64,000 nucleotides of DNA from CAZFZT01 sp964523675 (GTDB lineage: Bacteria > Planctomycetota > Phycisphaerae > Phycisphaerales > SM1A02). The stretch is taken from assembly GCA_964523675.1 (NCBI GenBank), contig CAZFZT010000001.1, forward strand, positions 70,067 through 134,066. The letters run 5' to 3'. Under the pieces are notes generated by a model. The model had not been told where the DNA came from. It saw nothing but the letters and a program-made list of their open reading frames with translations, and did not search any database. The position numbers were made by a program, and so were the translations under genes. Each line of letters starts with the position of its first letter. Position 1 is the stretch's first letter. This document shows positions 8,450 to 16,260 of this stretch, one piece after another.

Positions 8450-8934
8450 ATGCTCGTAAAGTTCGTTGCAGTAGCGGCTCTCTTCGGATCGCTCTGCGGC
8501 TGCGCCGCGCCGCACACCACGCCCCCGCCGGCCTTTGGGCAGTCGAGGAACGGCCGATGGCCATCGGGCTCAATGACGCGCTGTGTCAGCTTGCCGCGTC
8601 GCTTCAAAACGCCAATCAACAGGATGAGGAGGCGATACTCCTGATCGCCACAGGCACGCTGCCGCTCGTCGCGGATGGCTACATGCATGCGCTCTACTAC
8701 GATCCGCAAAGCGGTGCGTACTGGATCAGAGCCATCGGCGGGATCAGCGGGCAGCAAACATTCTGGCGCGGCCCGGCATCTGAGGATCATCCGCGTGTGC
8801 GCGAGGTGTTTGAGATCATGGCGATGCGCCACGCAATCGATCCGGAGCTTCCCGCCGCGGCCGGTCTGCGACCTGCTTCGTCGTTAGGTCCAGCGTCGGT
8901 TTGTTCTCTTCACTCTGTTAAGCTTCGCTACTGA
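8450..8934 (+). pseudogene. Small lipoprotein gene with an apparent frameshift
   Basis: ATG at 8450 follows a strong GGAGG. It encodes a lipoprotein signal (MLVKFVAVAALFGSLCGC) and then reads into basic, low-quality sequence that ends at 8644. A second frame is open through 8521-8934 and gives a normal-looking protein (GLWAVEERPMAIGLNDALCQ ... GYMHALYYDPQSGAYWIRAI). Moving from the first to the second frame needs one missing base, and the run of five C at about 8522-8526 is an obvious place. Either the gene is broken or the assembly has a 1-nt error. Restored, it would be an extracytoplasmic lipoprotein of about 160 residues. I recognise no family. Confidence 0.6.
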
Positions 8935-9322
8935 TTGTCGCGCCGCAGTTCCAGCAAATGTCGAACGTGGCGGGCACGTGCTCGCTGCACTCAGTACACA
9001 TCACGTCGGCCGCCGGCCGGCGAAACGATTTGCCGCACTCGGGGCACAGGCCCTCGCCGACGTGACCCTCCAAGCTGTAGCCGCAACCGGCGCATCGCAC
9101 ACCATCCGACCGGTCGGATAGTTCCTCAAGAAATGCAGTGGCGATCGGCCGAGCCGACACAACATCCTCGTCCTTGACCCACACATCCGCTGGTTGACCG
9201 ACGTTCGCCGCGATCAGCACGCCGACGTTGAGTTCAGCAACCGACTGAATCTGCGCGGCTTCAAGCCGATCGCACAGTTGCTGCGCAAGGGCCAGATTGG
9301 ACAAGGATGCAAGCCGAAACAT
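8918..9322 (-). CDS. DUF2007-like protein with two zinc ribbons
   Basis: A 134-residue protein. The N-terminal 70 residues (FRLASLSNLALAQQLCDRLE ... GVLIAANVG ... VWVKDEDVVSA) resemble DUF2007 'putative signal transducing' domains. Two zinc ribbons follow: CAGCGYSLEGHVGEGLCPECG and CTECSEHVPATFDICWNCG, each with two CxxC knuckles. It probably acts in the cytoplasm as a small metal-binding adaptor; the partner is unknown. It overlaps the end of the preceding lipoprotein frame by 17 nt (tail to tail). The ribbon consensus is the same type as in three membrane proteins of this window. Confidence 0.8.
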   Translation of the reverse strand: MFRLASLSNLALAQQLCDRLEAAQIQSVAELNVGVLIAANVGQPADVWVKDEDVVSARPIATAFLEELSDRSDGVRCAGCGYSLEGHVGEGLCPECGKSFRRPAADVMCTECSEHVPATFDICWNCGATISSEA

Positions 9323-9477
9323 GGTTGAGTTCGCTCCGCGGTTGTTGACATCGTATTCGAGCGAGCTTGCCGAGAAACGGATCCGGACCTATCTCCTTCG
9401 TCATCAGGTTCGGCTTCGCAAGGGAATCTCACGTTAGCCCTTGACCACTTGGCGCGCATGGGCGAGCATTGCGACCC

Positions 9478-10428
9478 ATGCAGGTGGCTGCGACCCTTGA
9501 CGAACTTGAAAAAGCCATCGGGAACCCGACCCATTCGCGGTGCGGATTCGTACCTACGATGGGTGCCCTACATGAGGGGCATCTGGAGTTGATACGTCGT
9601 GCAGTAACGCTCGGCTCTCGGCCATCGGCTCTTGGCTCAGAGACAACCGCTCTCAGCCGACAGCCGACAGCCGACAGCCGATTGCCGGTTGTCGTGAGCA
9701 TCTTCGTCAATCCGACGCAGTTCGGGCCTGGCGAGGATTTTCAGAAGTACCCGCGCACGCTTGAGGCCGATGTTGAGGCCGCTGAGCTGGCCGGAGCAGA
9801 CATCGTCTTCGTCCCCCCCGGAGACAAGACGATTTACCCGCCGGATGTTGAGATTCCGGTGCCTGAACTTCCGGGGGTTGCGACGCAGCCGGGCCTCGAA
9901 GACGCCCATCGCCCCGGCCATTTCGCAGGTGTCTGCCAGGTCGTCGCGCGCCTCTTCGACCTGGTCAAGCCGGCGTTCGCGGTCTTCGGCGAGAAGGACT
10001 ACCAGCAGTTGCTCGTGATCAAAGCGATGGTGCGACAAGAAGGAACACGCTGGCCGGGACTGGAAATCATCGCGCATCCGACGCTGCGCGATGCCGATGG
10101 CCTTGCGCTGAGCAGCCGCAACCGGTTTCTGAGTGCATCTCAGCGCGAACGCGCGCTTGCGATTCCTCGCGCCTTGGAAGCGGCATCGGCGGCCGCCACA
10201 CCGGCTCACGCTGAATCAATCATGCGCGATGCGCTTGTCGCGGGTGGCCTGACGCAGATCGACTACGCGGTTGTTCGAGATGCGCGGACGCTCATGCCGA
10301 TTGAAGTGTTCGACCAACCCGCTCGAGCGCTGATCGCAGCGCGCGTTGACGATGTGCGGCTGATCGACAATCGGGGATGTACCACAGCGAGCGCAGAGAA
10401 CACGAACAAAAAGAAGAAACGAACATGA
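9478..10428 (+). CDS. panC: Pantothenate synthetase with a repeat-derived internal insertion
   Basis: PanC condenses pantoate with beta-alanine using ATP in coenzyme A synthesis (cytoplasm). Motifs: PTMGALHEGHL (HxGH nucleotide site), SIFVNPTQFGPGEDF, FGEKDYQQL and LSSRNRFLS (KMSKS-like loop). The protein is 316 residues, longer than the usual 280 or so. Between RRAV and VVVSIFVNP lie about 24 extra residues rich in Ser/Arg/Ala, encoded by a repetitive CAGCCGACAGCC-type tract (9609-9686) that stays in frame. The C-terminal KKKKRT tail is partly encoded by a second repeat. I use ATG 9478; a TTG at 9469 is in frame. Its end overlaps the next start by 4 nt (ATGA). Confidence 0.93.
   Translation: MQVAATLDELEKAIGNPTHSRCGFVPTMGALHEGHLELIRRAVTLGSRPSALGSETTALSRQPTADSRLPVVVSIFVNPTQFGPGEDFQKYPRTLEADVEAAELAGADIVFVPPGDKTIYPPDVEIPVPELPGVATQPGLEDAHRPGHFAGVCQVVARLFDLVKPAFAVFGEKDYQQLLVIKAMVRQEGTRWPGLEIIAHPTLRDADGLALSSRNRFLSASQRERALAIPRALEAASAAATPAHAESIMRDALVAGGLTQIDYAVVRDARTLMPIEVFDQPARALIAARVDDVRLIDNRGCTTASAENTNKKKKRT
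9609..9686. repeat. CAGCCGA-type repeat inserted in frame within panC
   Basis: A 78-nt tract made of CGGCTCTCGGCCATCGGCTC-like units and then three to four copies of CAGCCGA. It lies inside panC and keeps the frame (78 = 26 x 3). A similar tract with CGGCTATTCGGCTAT and CTGTCGGCGG lies between the two clpP genes (31161-31208), and a short CGGCTCTCGGCTCT occurs before ptsI near 50971, so this is a dispersed family rather than panC-specific sequence. Confidence 0.75.
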
Positions 10429-10500
10429 CTCTCACCAAGCTGAAACTGCATCTTCAATCAAGCGCGCTCCTCTGCGCCCTCTGCGTTCTCTGTGGCTCAC
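10381..10500. repeat. CACAGAG-type inverted repeat spanning a gene junction
   Basis: Left arm 10381-10407 (ACCACAGCGAGCGCAGAGAA...) and right arm 10467-10500 (...CCTCTGCGTTCTCTGTGGCT) are imperfect reverse complements around about 60 nt. The left arm encodes the last residues of PanC and precedes the hydrolase start. The right arm encodes residues about 15-25 of the lipoprotein signal peptide. It is a diverged member of the family seen at 5697-6169. Confidence 0.7.
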
Positions 10501-11672
10501 TGACCGGGTGCGTCACGATCACGCCTGCCTCGGCCGACCGCAGTGTGACGGTGGTGATGCCGGACCCATTGCCCGAACGTGCCTGGCCCGATCGTCACCC
10601 GGAGCCGCTGGATGCGATCATGCGAGCCGCAGAAGAGGATGATGCCAACGACGGGGGGAAATCGCTTCGACGCCAGATCGACCGCATTCTGGGGTATCAG
10701 AACACCGCACTTTCGCACCGTGTGCTCGGCCGCGGCGTTGTCTGTGAAGTCCCGCCGGCAAAGGGTTCGAGCGACCGGCAGTTCATATACATCACCAATC
10801 GCATCCCGGAGGACGACTTTGAGAAGATCATGTCGTACCAGCGACCCACGCGCATTGAGCGCGAGGAGCTGTTGCGATGGTATTTCCGGCTCGAAACGCC
10901 GTCGGCAGCGAAGTTCCCCATGCCGCGCGGCTTGATCCTTCACCTGACCAGCATCGGCGATCGCCGCTTTGAGCGATCAGTGAGTACGCATCTGAAAGAC
11001 AACGGTTGGGCGATTCTGCATGTGGAGCCGGGACGCTTTCATATCCCGATGTTGATCGACGACAACGGCGCGAGCGGCCGTACATTGATTGAGGCCAGCA
11101 AACTCGCTGCGAATCTCGATGAGTATGCAGCCGACTACGCCTACGCAGTGGAAGGCGTGCTCGCGCATTTGAGTGAGATAGAGCCAGGCGTCCCGCAATC
11201 GCCATTCGTGATCACCGGGTACAGCGCGGGGTCGCTCGCCTTGCCAACGATTGCTGCGCTGCTCGATGATAAAGTTGATGCGGCGGTGTTTGTTGGCGGC
11301 GGCGCCAACGTCGCAGGCATTCTGATCGACAGCAAACTCACGACGCTGGTGAAGCGCGTCAAGGAAAGCCGCGATGTGGCGGAGATGAACGAACTGCGCA
11401 CCCTGCCCGAGCGATACCTTGCCGAGAGCCGATTCGATCCGTTTCACACGGCCCGGTATCTGGCTGATAAGCCGGTGCTCATGCTTCATGCGCAGATGGA
11501 TCAGATTGTGCCCGGCAAGTACGGCGATCTGCTCTACGAGCGGCTTGGCCGGCCTGAGCGGTGGTCCTATCCGATCGGGCACATCTTCCTGTTCTGGGCT
11601 CTTCCGTCCCAGAAGCAGAGCATCGTGAACTGGATCGACCGCGCAACGAGCAGCCGGATGGCGCAGCAGTGA
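10425..11672 (+). CDS. Alpha/beta-hydrolase lipoprotein
   Basis: A 415-residue predicted lipoprotein. The lipobox is LTGC with Cys29, after a Leu/Cys-rich hydrophobic segment (SSALLCALCVLCGSLTGC), part of which is encoded by a dispersed repeat. The mature protein has an alpha/beta-hydrolase core: nucleophile elbow GYSAGS, a late acid in LMLHAQMDQIVPG and a His in YPIGHIFLFWAL. The substrate is unknown; the layout suits a membrane-anchored esterase or peptidase. ATG 10425 is chosen because it gives the complete signal; the frame extends to 10377 only through repeat sequence. It overlaps panC by 4 nt, so it is probably translationally coupled to it although the functions look unrelated. Confidence 0.85.
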   Translation: MTLTKLKLHLQSSALLCALCVLCGSLTGCVTITPASADRSVTVVMPDPLPERAWPDRHPEPLDAIMRAAEEDDANDGGKSLRRQIDRILGYQNTALSHRVLGRGVVCEVPPAKGSSDRQFIYITNRIPEDDFEKIMSYQRPTRIEREELLRWYFRLETPSAAKFPMPRGLILHLTSIGDRRFERSVSTHLKDNGWAILHVEPGRFHIPMLIDDNGASGRTLIEASKLAANLDEYAADYAYAVEGVLAHLSEIEPGVPQSPFVITGYSAGSLALPTIAALLDDKVDAAVFVGGGANVAGILIDSKLTTLVKRVKESRDVAEMNELRTLPERYLAESRFDPFHTARYLADKPVLMLHAQMDQIVPGKYGDLLYERLGRPERWSYPIGHIFLFWALPSQKQSIVNWIDRATSSRMAQQ

Positions 11673-11828
11673 ACGCCAGTTGAGTTGCTGTCGATCCAAT
11701 AGCCGCGTGTCGTCAGGCCGCGATTGATCGGGGCGTCGCGGCGGTGCCCAACCGTGGGCTTCCGCCACGCAGCTACTGGGCGGCGCTCGTCGGCACGATT
11801 GCTCGCGCCGCCCGCCTGCGCGACTACA

Positions 11829-13109
11829 ATGGCGTCTATGACGCCCCGACGCAAGACGCGACAGATCGCACTTGGAAATGACCGCACCGGCATTGTGAGG
11901 ATTGGGGGCGGTTTGCATGGCACGGAGCCGGCGCCGGTGGCTGTGCAGACGATGACGGCCGGGTACACGCACGACGTCGACGGCTGCGTGGCGGAAATCA
12001 ACAAACTCGCCGCGGCCGGTGCGGACATCGTGCGCGTGGCGGTGCCGGAGAAGAAGGACACGGAAGCGGTGGCGGAGATCATCAAGCAGACGCGCGTGCC
12101 GATCGTTGCGGATGTGCATTTTCACTACAAGCGTGCGCTCGAAGCCGTCGAAGCCGGTGTTCATAAGATTCGCCTCAATCCCGGCAACATCTCCGATCGC
12201 GAGCAGGTCAATGCGGTGATCGATGCCTGCAAGGAACGCGGCATTCCGATCCGCATCGGCGTCAACGAGGGCTCGATCATCGAGCGCAAGGACAAGCAGA
12301 AGCGCATGGAAGAGCTTGGCAAGTATTTTGCCGGGCATAAGTCCGGCCACCTGCTTGCGATCATGATTGCCAAGCTCGAAGAATACCTCGACATCTTCCA
12401 CGAGCGCGAGTTCTTCGACATCTGCATCAGCGCGAAGTCAATGGACGCTTCGCTGACGATCGACGCGTACACGGAGATCGCCAAACGCTTCGAGTATCCG
12501 CTTCATCTGGGCGTCACGCACGCAGGGCCGAAGGAGACGGGGTGCATTCGCAGCGTGGTTGCGCTGGGCACGCTGCTGGCGAGCGGCATCGGCGACACGG
12601 TGCGCATCTCGTATGCAAGTGATCCGGTGTACGAAGTCGAGGATGCGCTGGAGATGCTGTACGTGCTCGGCCTGCGAACGCGCATCGGAGCCGAACTGAT
12701 TGCATGTCCAACCTGCGGCCGGATTCAGGTTGACCTGTTCACGCTTGTGCAGGAGGTGCGCCAGAAGTTGCGTCGCGAGATCGACCTGCCGATCAAGGTC
12801 GCGGTGATGGGCTGCGTGGTCAACGGCCCGGGCGAAGCGGAAGGCGCGGATGTGGCGGTCTTCGCAGGCGACCGCCGCGGCATCATCTACGTGCAGGGCG
12901 AACGCGTCGCCAACGTGAAGGAAGAGGAAATCCTTGACCGCTTGCTGGAGGAATGTAAAACGTTCCAGGAGCGCGTGCGACGAGGCGAAGCGAAGCTTGG
13001 CGAGAAGAAGGTCGAGATCATCCCGCCGGACCCGATCGGGGAACTGGGTTCCGGCATCGAGAAGATCGCAGCGGGCAAGGTGGAGCAGGTGACGGTGGGG
13101 CGGTCGTAG
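11829..13109 (+). CDS. ispG: 4-hydroxy-3-methylbut-2-enyl diphosphate synthase (flavodoxin-type)
   Basis: IspG (GcpE) converts methylerythritol cyclodiphosphate to HMBPP in the MEP isoprenoid pathway with a [4Fe-4S] cluster. The 426-residue protein shows the TIM-barrel start (VAVQTMTAGYTHDVDGCVAEI), VADVHFHYKRAL and KIRLNPGNI. The C-terminal cluster domain has CPTCGRIQVD and GCVVNGPGEAEGAD, which together give three Cys and one Glu as ligands. It is the compact bacterial form without the plant-type insert. The frame is open to 11724, but conserved sequence starts near ATG 11829 or 11838. The MEP gene dxr is also in the window (55752-57056), unlinked. Confidence 0.96.
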   Translation: MASMTPRRKTRQIALGNDRTGIVRIGGGLHGTEPAPVAVQTMTAGYTHDVDGCVAEINKLAAAGADIVRVAVPEKKDTEAVAEIIKQTRVPIVADVHFHYKRALEAVEAGVHKIRLNPGNISDREQVNAVIDACKERGIPIRIGVNEGSIIERKDKQKRMEELGKYFAGHKSGHLLAIMIAKLEEYLDIFHEREFFDICISAKSMDASLTIDAYTEIAKRFEYPLHLGVTHAGPKETGCIRSVVALGTLLASGIGDTVRISYASDPVYEVEDALEMLYVLGLRTRIGAELIACPTCGRIQVDLFTLVQEVRQKLRREIDLPIKVAVMGCVVNGPGEAEGADVAVFAGDRRGIIYVQGERVANVKEEEILDRLLEECKTFQERVRRGEAKLGEKKVEIIPPDPIGELGSGIEKIAAGKVEQVTVGRS

Positions 13110-13118
13110 CAATGCGCC

Positions 13119-13766
13119 ATGCTCCGCCGCGCGCTCCAGCATGGGTCAGCGATCCCGGTGCTGTTGGCGCTGCTGGCGCTTCATGCTCTTTATGTCCTTC
13201 CTCAAAATGATGAGTCGCTTGTAATCGCGCGGAGCACGATACCGGCCGGTCGAAACTGGTTCATTGTCATTGACTCTAACGGCAACGTGCTACAACGCGG
13301 CTTCGAGCAGCCAGGTGACGAGGCGTATCGTCATGTAGTTGTTGAAATCAGTGTGACATCCGGGCGCTGGACCTCAGGTTGGTGGGCGGCGACCCGTCGA
13401 AACGTCGGATTTCAGGCAAGCTACGTTGCTCATCCTAACGAGAGGTGGGATGAAGACGTGATGGTGCGCGAAGTTGGCCAATTGCTCGACGTATGGCGGG
13501 AAGCGTTGACACCCGCAGAACTGCTGTCCCTGCGCCCATCGGGTGGCCTGCGGCACACATCTGTCATCTGGAGCGGGTACCTTCACAACATGGTCGCATT
13601 GGCGTTGGTCCTGCTTCTCGCGTACGCATCTCAAGTGCAGGTCAGGCGCACTTTGAGCAGGATGACGACGCATCGACGAATGGTTCGTGGCCATTGCCCG
13701 ATTTGTAACTATGACCTGCGCGGCGGTACCAGCGGCTCGTGCCCTGAGTGCGGGTGGACTGGATAG
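13119..13766 (+). CDS. Two-helix membrane protein with C-terminal zinc ribbon
   Basis: A 215-residue protein: N-terminal membrane helix (about 11-28), an extracytoplasmic region of about 125 residues, a second helix (about 155-172) and a cytoplasmic tail ending in the ribbon CPICNYDLRGGTSGSCPECGW. I know this ribbon only as a common tail on small membrane proteins of Phycisphaerae-type genomes; no function is established. It starts 9 nt after ispG and could be co-transcribed with it. The same arrangement of helix, outer domain, helix and ribbon recurs in the Rhs partner at 36457-37125, and a mid-chain version at 33815-34852. Confidence 0.75.
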   Translation: MLRRALQHGSAIPVLLALLALHALYVLPQNDESLVIARSTIPAGRNWFIVIDSNGNVLQRGFEQPGDEAYRHVVVEISVTSGRWTSGWWAATRRNVGFQASYVAHPNERWDEDVMVREVGQLLDVWREALTPAELLSLRPSGGLRHTSVIWSGYLHNMVALALVLLLAYASQVQVRRTLSRMTTHRRMVRGHCPICNYDLRGGTSGSCPECGWTG

Positions 13767-13792
13767 CCAGGAGCCCGTCATTCAATTGGTTT

Positions 13793-13957
13793 GTGATCAA
13801 CCGCAGCGACTTCCCCCTATCACGAGTTGAGCGTCGAAGAGCGGCCGCTGCTCGTCGAGGAGATCTGGGACTCTATCGCCGCGCTGCCCCTGACGAATCA
13901 GAAGGCGGCGGAACCCGAGGGGCGTCTGGCGGAGCATCGCGACATGCACGCGCTGTA
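13793..13957 (+). pseudogene. Remnant of an addiction-module antitoxin (TIGR02574-like)
   Basis: Reading 13818-13957 gives YHELSVEERPLLVEEIWDSI and then AALPLTNQKAAEPEGRLAEH before a stop at 13955-13957. This closely fits the helical LSxxERxxLVExxWDS ... LxxxxRLAxHR pattern of 'addiction module' antitoxins paired with RelE/ParE toxins. No proper start exists in that frame. A GTG at 13793 lies one frame off and would join by losing one C from the run at about 13813-13817. The expected toxin gene is absent downstream (the next gene is a convergent L,D-transpeptidase). It is probably a decayed orphan. Confidence 0.5.
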
Positions 13958-13974
13958 GTGCTGACAACAAACCG

Positions 13975-15276
13975 CTACTCGCGGATTTCAACTGTGCTTA
14001 GTCCCTCAGCGAGCAACTCGTACACGAGTTCGACATCATCAGAGAGCATGCGCACGCAGCCCATGGATGCTTGTGTACCGATGGAGTCCGGCTCAATGGT
14101 GCCGTGAATGCCATAGCCGCCCAGATCGCGCACAGATTCGCTGACGCCTTCCAAGCCGATCCAGCGTTCGCCAATTGGGTTCTTGGGTTCGTCGCGACTG
14201 AAACGTTCGCCGGTGCGCGGATTGACCCACTCAGGATTGATGAGCTTCGAGTTTGCCCGCACGCGAAATGTTCCGATCGGGGTCGAGTCATACTCCCCCA
14301 ATCCGACAGGAAAACTCCGCACGAAGACGCGATCATCGCCTTCGCCGAGGTACACATCCATGCGGAAGTCGCGCTTGTGCACCACCGCATGAAACGGTCC
14401 CTTCACAAGCTTGAGCTGCTGGCCCGGACGAATCTGTTCAGGGCGAGGAATTCGATTGATGCGCTGGATCAGCCGCCAATCGACGTTCAGCCGTTCTTGG
14501 CTTGCGATTTGTGAAAGAGAACCGCCCGGCCGCACCGCGTAGCCGTACGTGAATGGATCACCTGAAACGATCTCGGGGCTGAAGACAAGCCGATTATTGA
14601 GTTCGGTCAGCGCATCGCGCACTTTTGCAGCATCGGCGCGGCTGAGAGAGCCGGCTGCAAATGCCTGGGTGAGAATGCGCCTGGCGTCGATGGGCTGATT
14701 CGAACGAATCAGTTCCAATCCCGTTTCCAGCCGTTCAACGGCACGGTCGCGCGAGCGGCTCGATGGAACTGCGGGACGGGAAGGTTTTTCTTCATGCACA
14801 GCCGGCGAGGGATCAGGTTCGGGTGAGGGTGTTTCCACTCTCGGTTGCGCCCGTTCGGCACGCGCCGGCGGTGTTTCGACCGGACTTGCCTGCGCTTGAG
14901 ATTGTTCACCCATGCGGATGCCTGGCTGCTCGCTGCGAGCCGGTTCACGCCGCCCGTTGCCTGGCTGCTCCGGGTGTATCGAACGCAGCGTTTCCTGGAT
15001 TGGCTGTTGACGCTGCGCCAGGGCTGAAGAGGGCATCTCCTGGTTGTCATTGATCGCCTCTGCTATCGCAGGAGATGGTCCGGTCGTTTCATCGGGTGTC
15101 CGCCACGATCTGAATGCCCACACCGTCAGCGAGATGCCAAGGATCGCAACGATCGCGAGCAGTAACGGTCTGCGGGAGCCGCGCTTGCCACGACCACCCA
15201 GTCCCAGTGAACTGCCGCGGCGGTAGGTGTATGAATGTCGGCTTTGTGTTCTGCCGGTCTGGCTTGGTAGGGCCAT
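13975..15276 (-). CDS. L,D-transpeptidase with LysM domain
   Basis: A 433-residue cell-envelope enzyme that would make 3-3 cross-links in, or attach proteins to, peptidoglycan. Order: basic N-terminus (1-35), one membrane helix (about 37-55), a long Pro/Glu/Arg-rich linker, a helical segment (about 170-235), a LysM (about 248-297, PGGSLSQIASQERL ... RIPRPEQIRPGQQL) and a YkuD catalytic domain to the end. The active site is HGTIEPDSIGTQASMGCVRM, with the catalytic Cys in SMGCVR. A GGAG stands about 10 nt before the ATG. The start region is Arg/Gly-rich. The presence of murE, murF and mraY in the window agrees with a peptidoglycan-containing cell. Confidence 0.9.
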   Translation of the reverse strand: MALPSQTGRTQSRHSYTYRRGSSLGLGGRGKRGSRRPLLLAIVAILGISLTVWAFRSWRTPDETTGPSPAIAEAINDNQEMPSSALAQRQQPIQETLRSIHPEQPGNGRREPARSEQPGIRMGEQSQAQASPVETPPARAERAQPRVETPSPEPDPSPAVHEEKPSRPAVPSSRSRDRAVERLETGLELIRSNQPIDARRILTQAFAAGSLSRADAAKVRDALTELNNRLVFSPEIVSGDPFTYGYAVRPGGSLSQIASQERLNVDWRLIQRINRIPRPEQIRPGQQLKLVKGPFHAVVHKRDFRMDVYLGEGDDRVFVRSFPVGLGEYDSTPIGTFRVRANSKLINPEWVNPRTGERFSRDEPKNPIGERWIGLEGVSESVRDLGGYGIHGTIEPDSIGTQASMGCVRMLSDDVELVYELLAEGLSTVEIRE

Positions 15277-15477
15277 ACAGCGATCTCCTTCTCGCTCATG
15301 TACCGATAATTGGGCGTTTAGTGCGACTGGGGCTCGGCGGCCGACGCTGGCACGTCCTCCACTGCCAGAGCCAGCCGAGTCGATCCGGCCGCACTATATC
15401 ACATCGGTCCAGCAGCTCGGGGGCCTTGGCCAAAGTGGTCCGAAAATGCGAAGTGTCTGCTGTGGTACACTCCGCGC

Positions 15478-16113
15478 ATGTTGAGATCGCTTCATCTCGG
15501 CTGGCAAACGCGCGGCATGGCGTGCATTCTCACGGGGGCCCTGGCCACTGTCATTGGTCTTGGCGGCTGCGCAGTGAATCCGGTGGAGCGGGGGTTCCTC
15601 AATGTCGGGGCGGGAGAGTATGAAGCTGCCTTCGACGCTGCTGACGAAGTGGCGCGTTCCTACGGTCTTGTGCCGGCCTTGCGCGATCGGCGCAGCGGCA
15701 TACTCGAAACACAGCCGACACCCGCAGGCACGCTCTTCGAGCCGTGGGATCGCGCGACGGTGACGCTGGATCAAGCGGCCGCCAACACGCTTTCATTTCA
15801 ACGGCGGCGAGCACGTTTTGAGTTTCAACCAGCCGGCTTCGGAGGCAGCGCTGAACACACAGGAGGTGCGGCCAGTGATCTCACTGCACTTGGACCCACG
15901 CATGAACTGGAGCTTCGTGTGTGGGTTTATACAGAGCGGGCACATGTGCCGGGGATCAGGCGGTCCGCCTGGTCAAGGCGATTAACGACGTTGACTGAAG
16001 TGATTGATCCTGAGGCCGATGAGGTTCAGGAGCCGGTGTGGACCGTGGTTGCCCGAGATCGGGCGTTGGAGGAGCGGCTGCTATCCGAAGTCGGCCGCCT
16101 CCTGGGCCGATAA
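15478..16113 (+). CDS. Hypothetical lipoprotein
   Basis: A 211-residue predicted lipoprotein with a lipobox at GLGGC (Cys about 31) after the hydrophobic segment TGALATVIGLGGC. The mature chain (AAFDAADEVARSYGLVPALR, then RSGILETQP) looks like one compact alpha/beta domain followed by a variable central part and an amphipathic C-terminal helix ending in RLLGR. It resembles the 'DUF4136 / BamC-like' style of small periplasmic lipoproteins only in outline, so I assign no family. It is transcribed alone, divergent from the L,D-transpeptidase. Confidence 0.75.
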   Translation: MLRSLHLGWQTRGMACILTGALATVIGLGGCAVNPVERGFLNVGAGEYEAAFDAADEVARSYGLVPALRDRRSGILETQPTPAGTLFEPWDRATVTLDQAAANTLSFQRRRARFEFQPAGFGGSAEHTGGAASDLTALGPTHELELRVWVYTERAHVPGIRRSAWSRRLTTLTEVIDPEADEVQEPVWTVVARDRALEERLLSEVGRLLGR

Positions 16114-16260
16114 TGGCGGCGGTCGTTTTCATTTGAAGCCATATGATCGATCCGCAGGTGTTTTTGCGCGCTCCGCCGCGCCCCCTGATGATGGGGTTGT
16201 ATAGTTGCTCCATGCCGCGCTGCGGCTTGAGCGCCCGTGCTGTCAGGAGGAGTAGAGAGG

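Noticed and set aside
8374..8832. Minus-strand frame opposite the small lipoprotein
   Set aside because: The plus-strand frames carry a ribosome-binding site and lipobox; the minus frame has neither.
10977..12401. 474-codon minus-strand frame across the hydrolase and ispG
   Set aside because: Spans two well-supported genes on the other strand and has no domain; produced by high GC in third positions.
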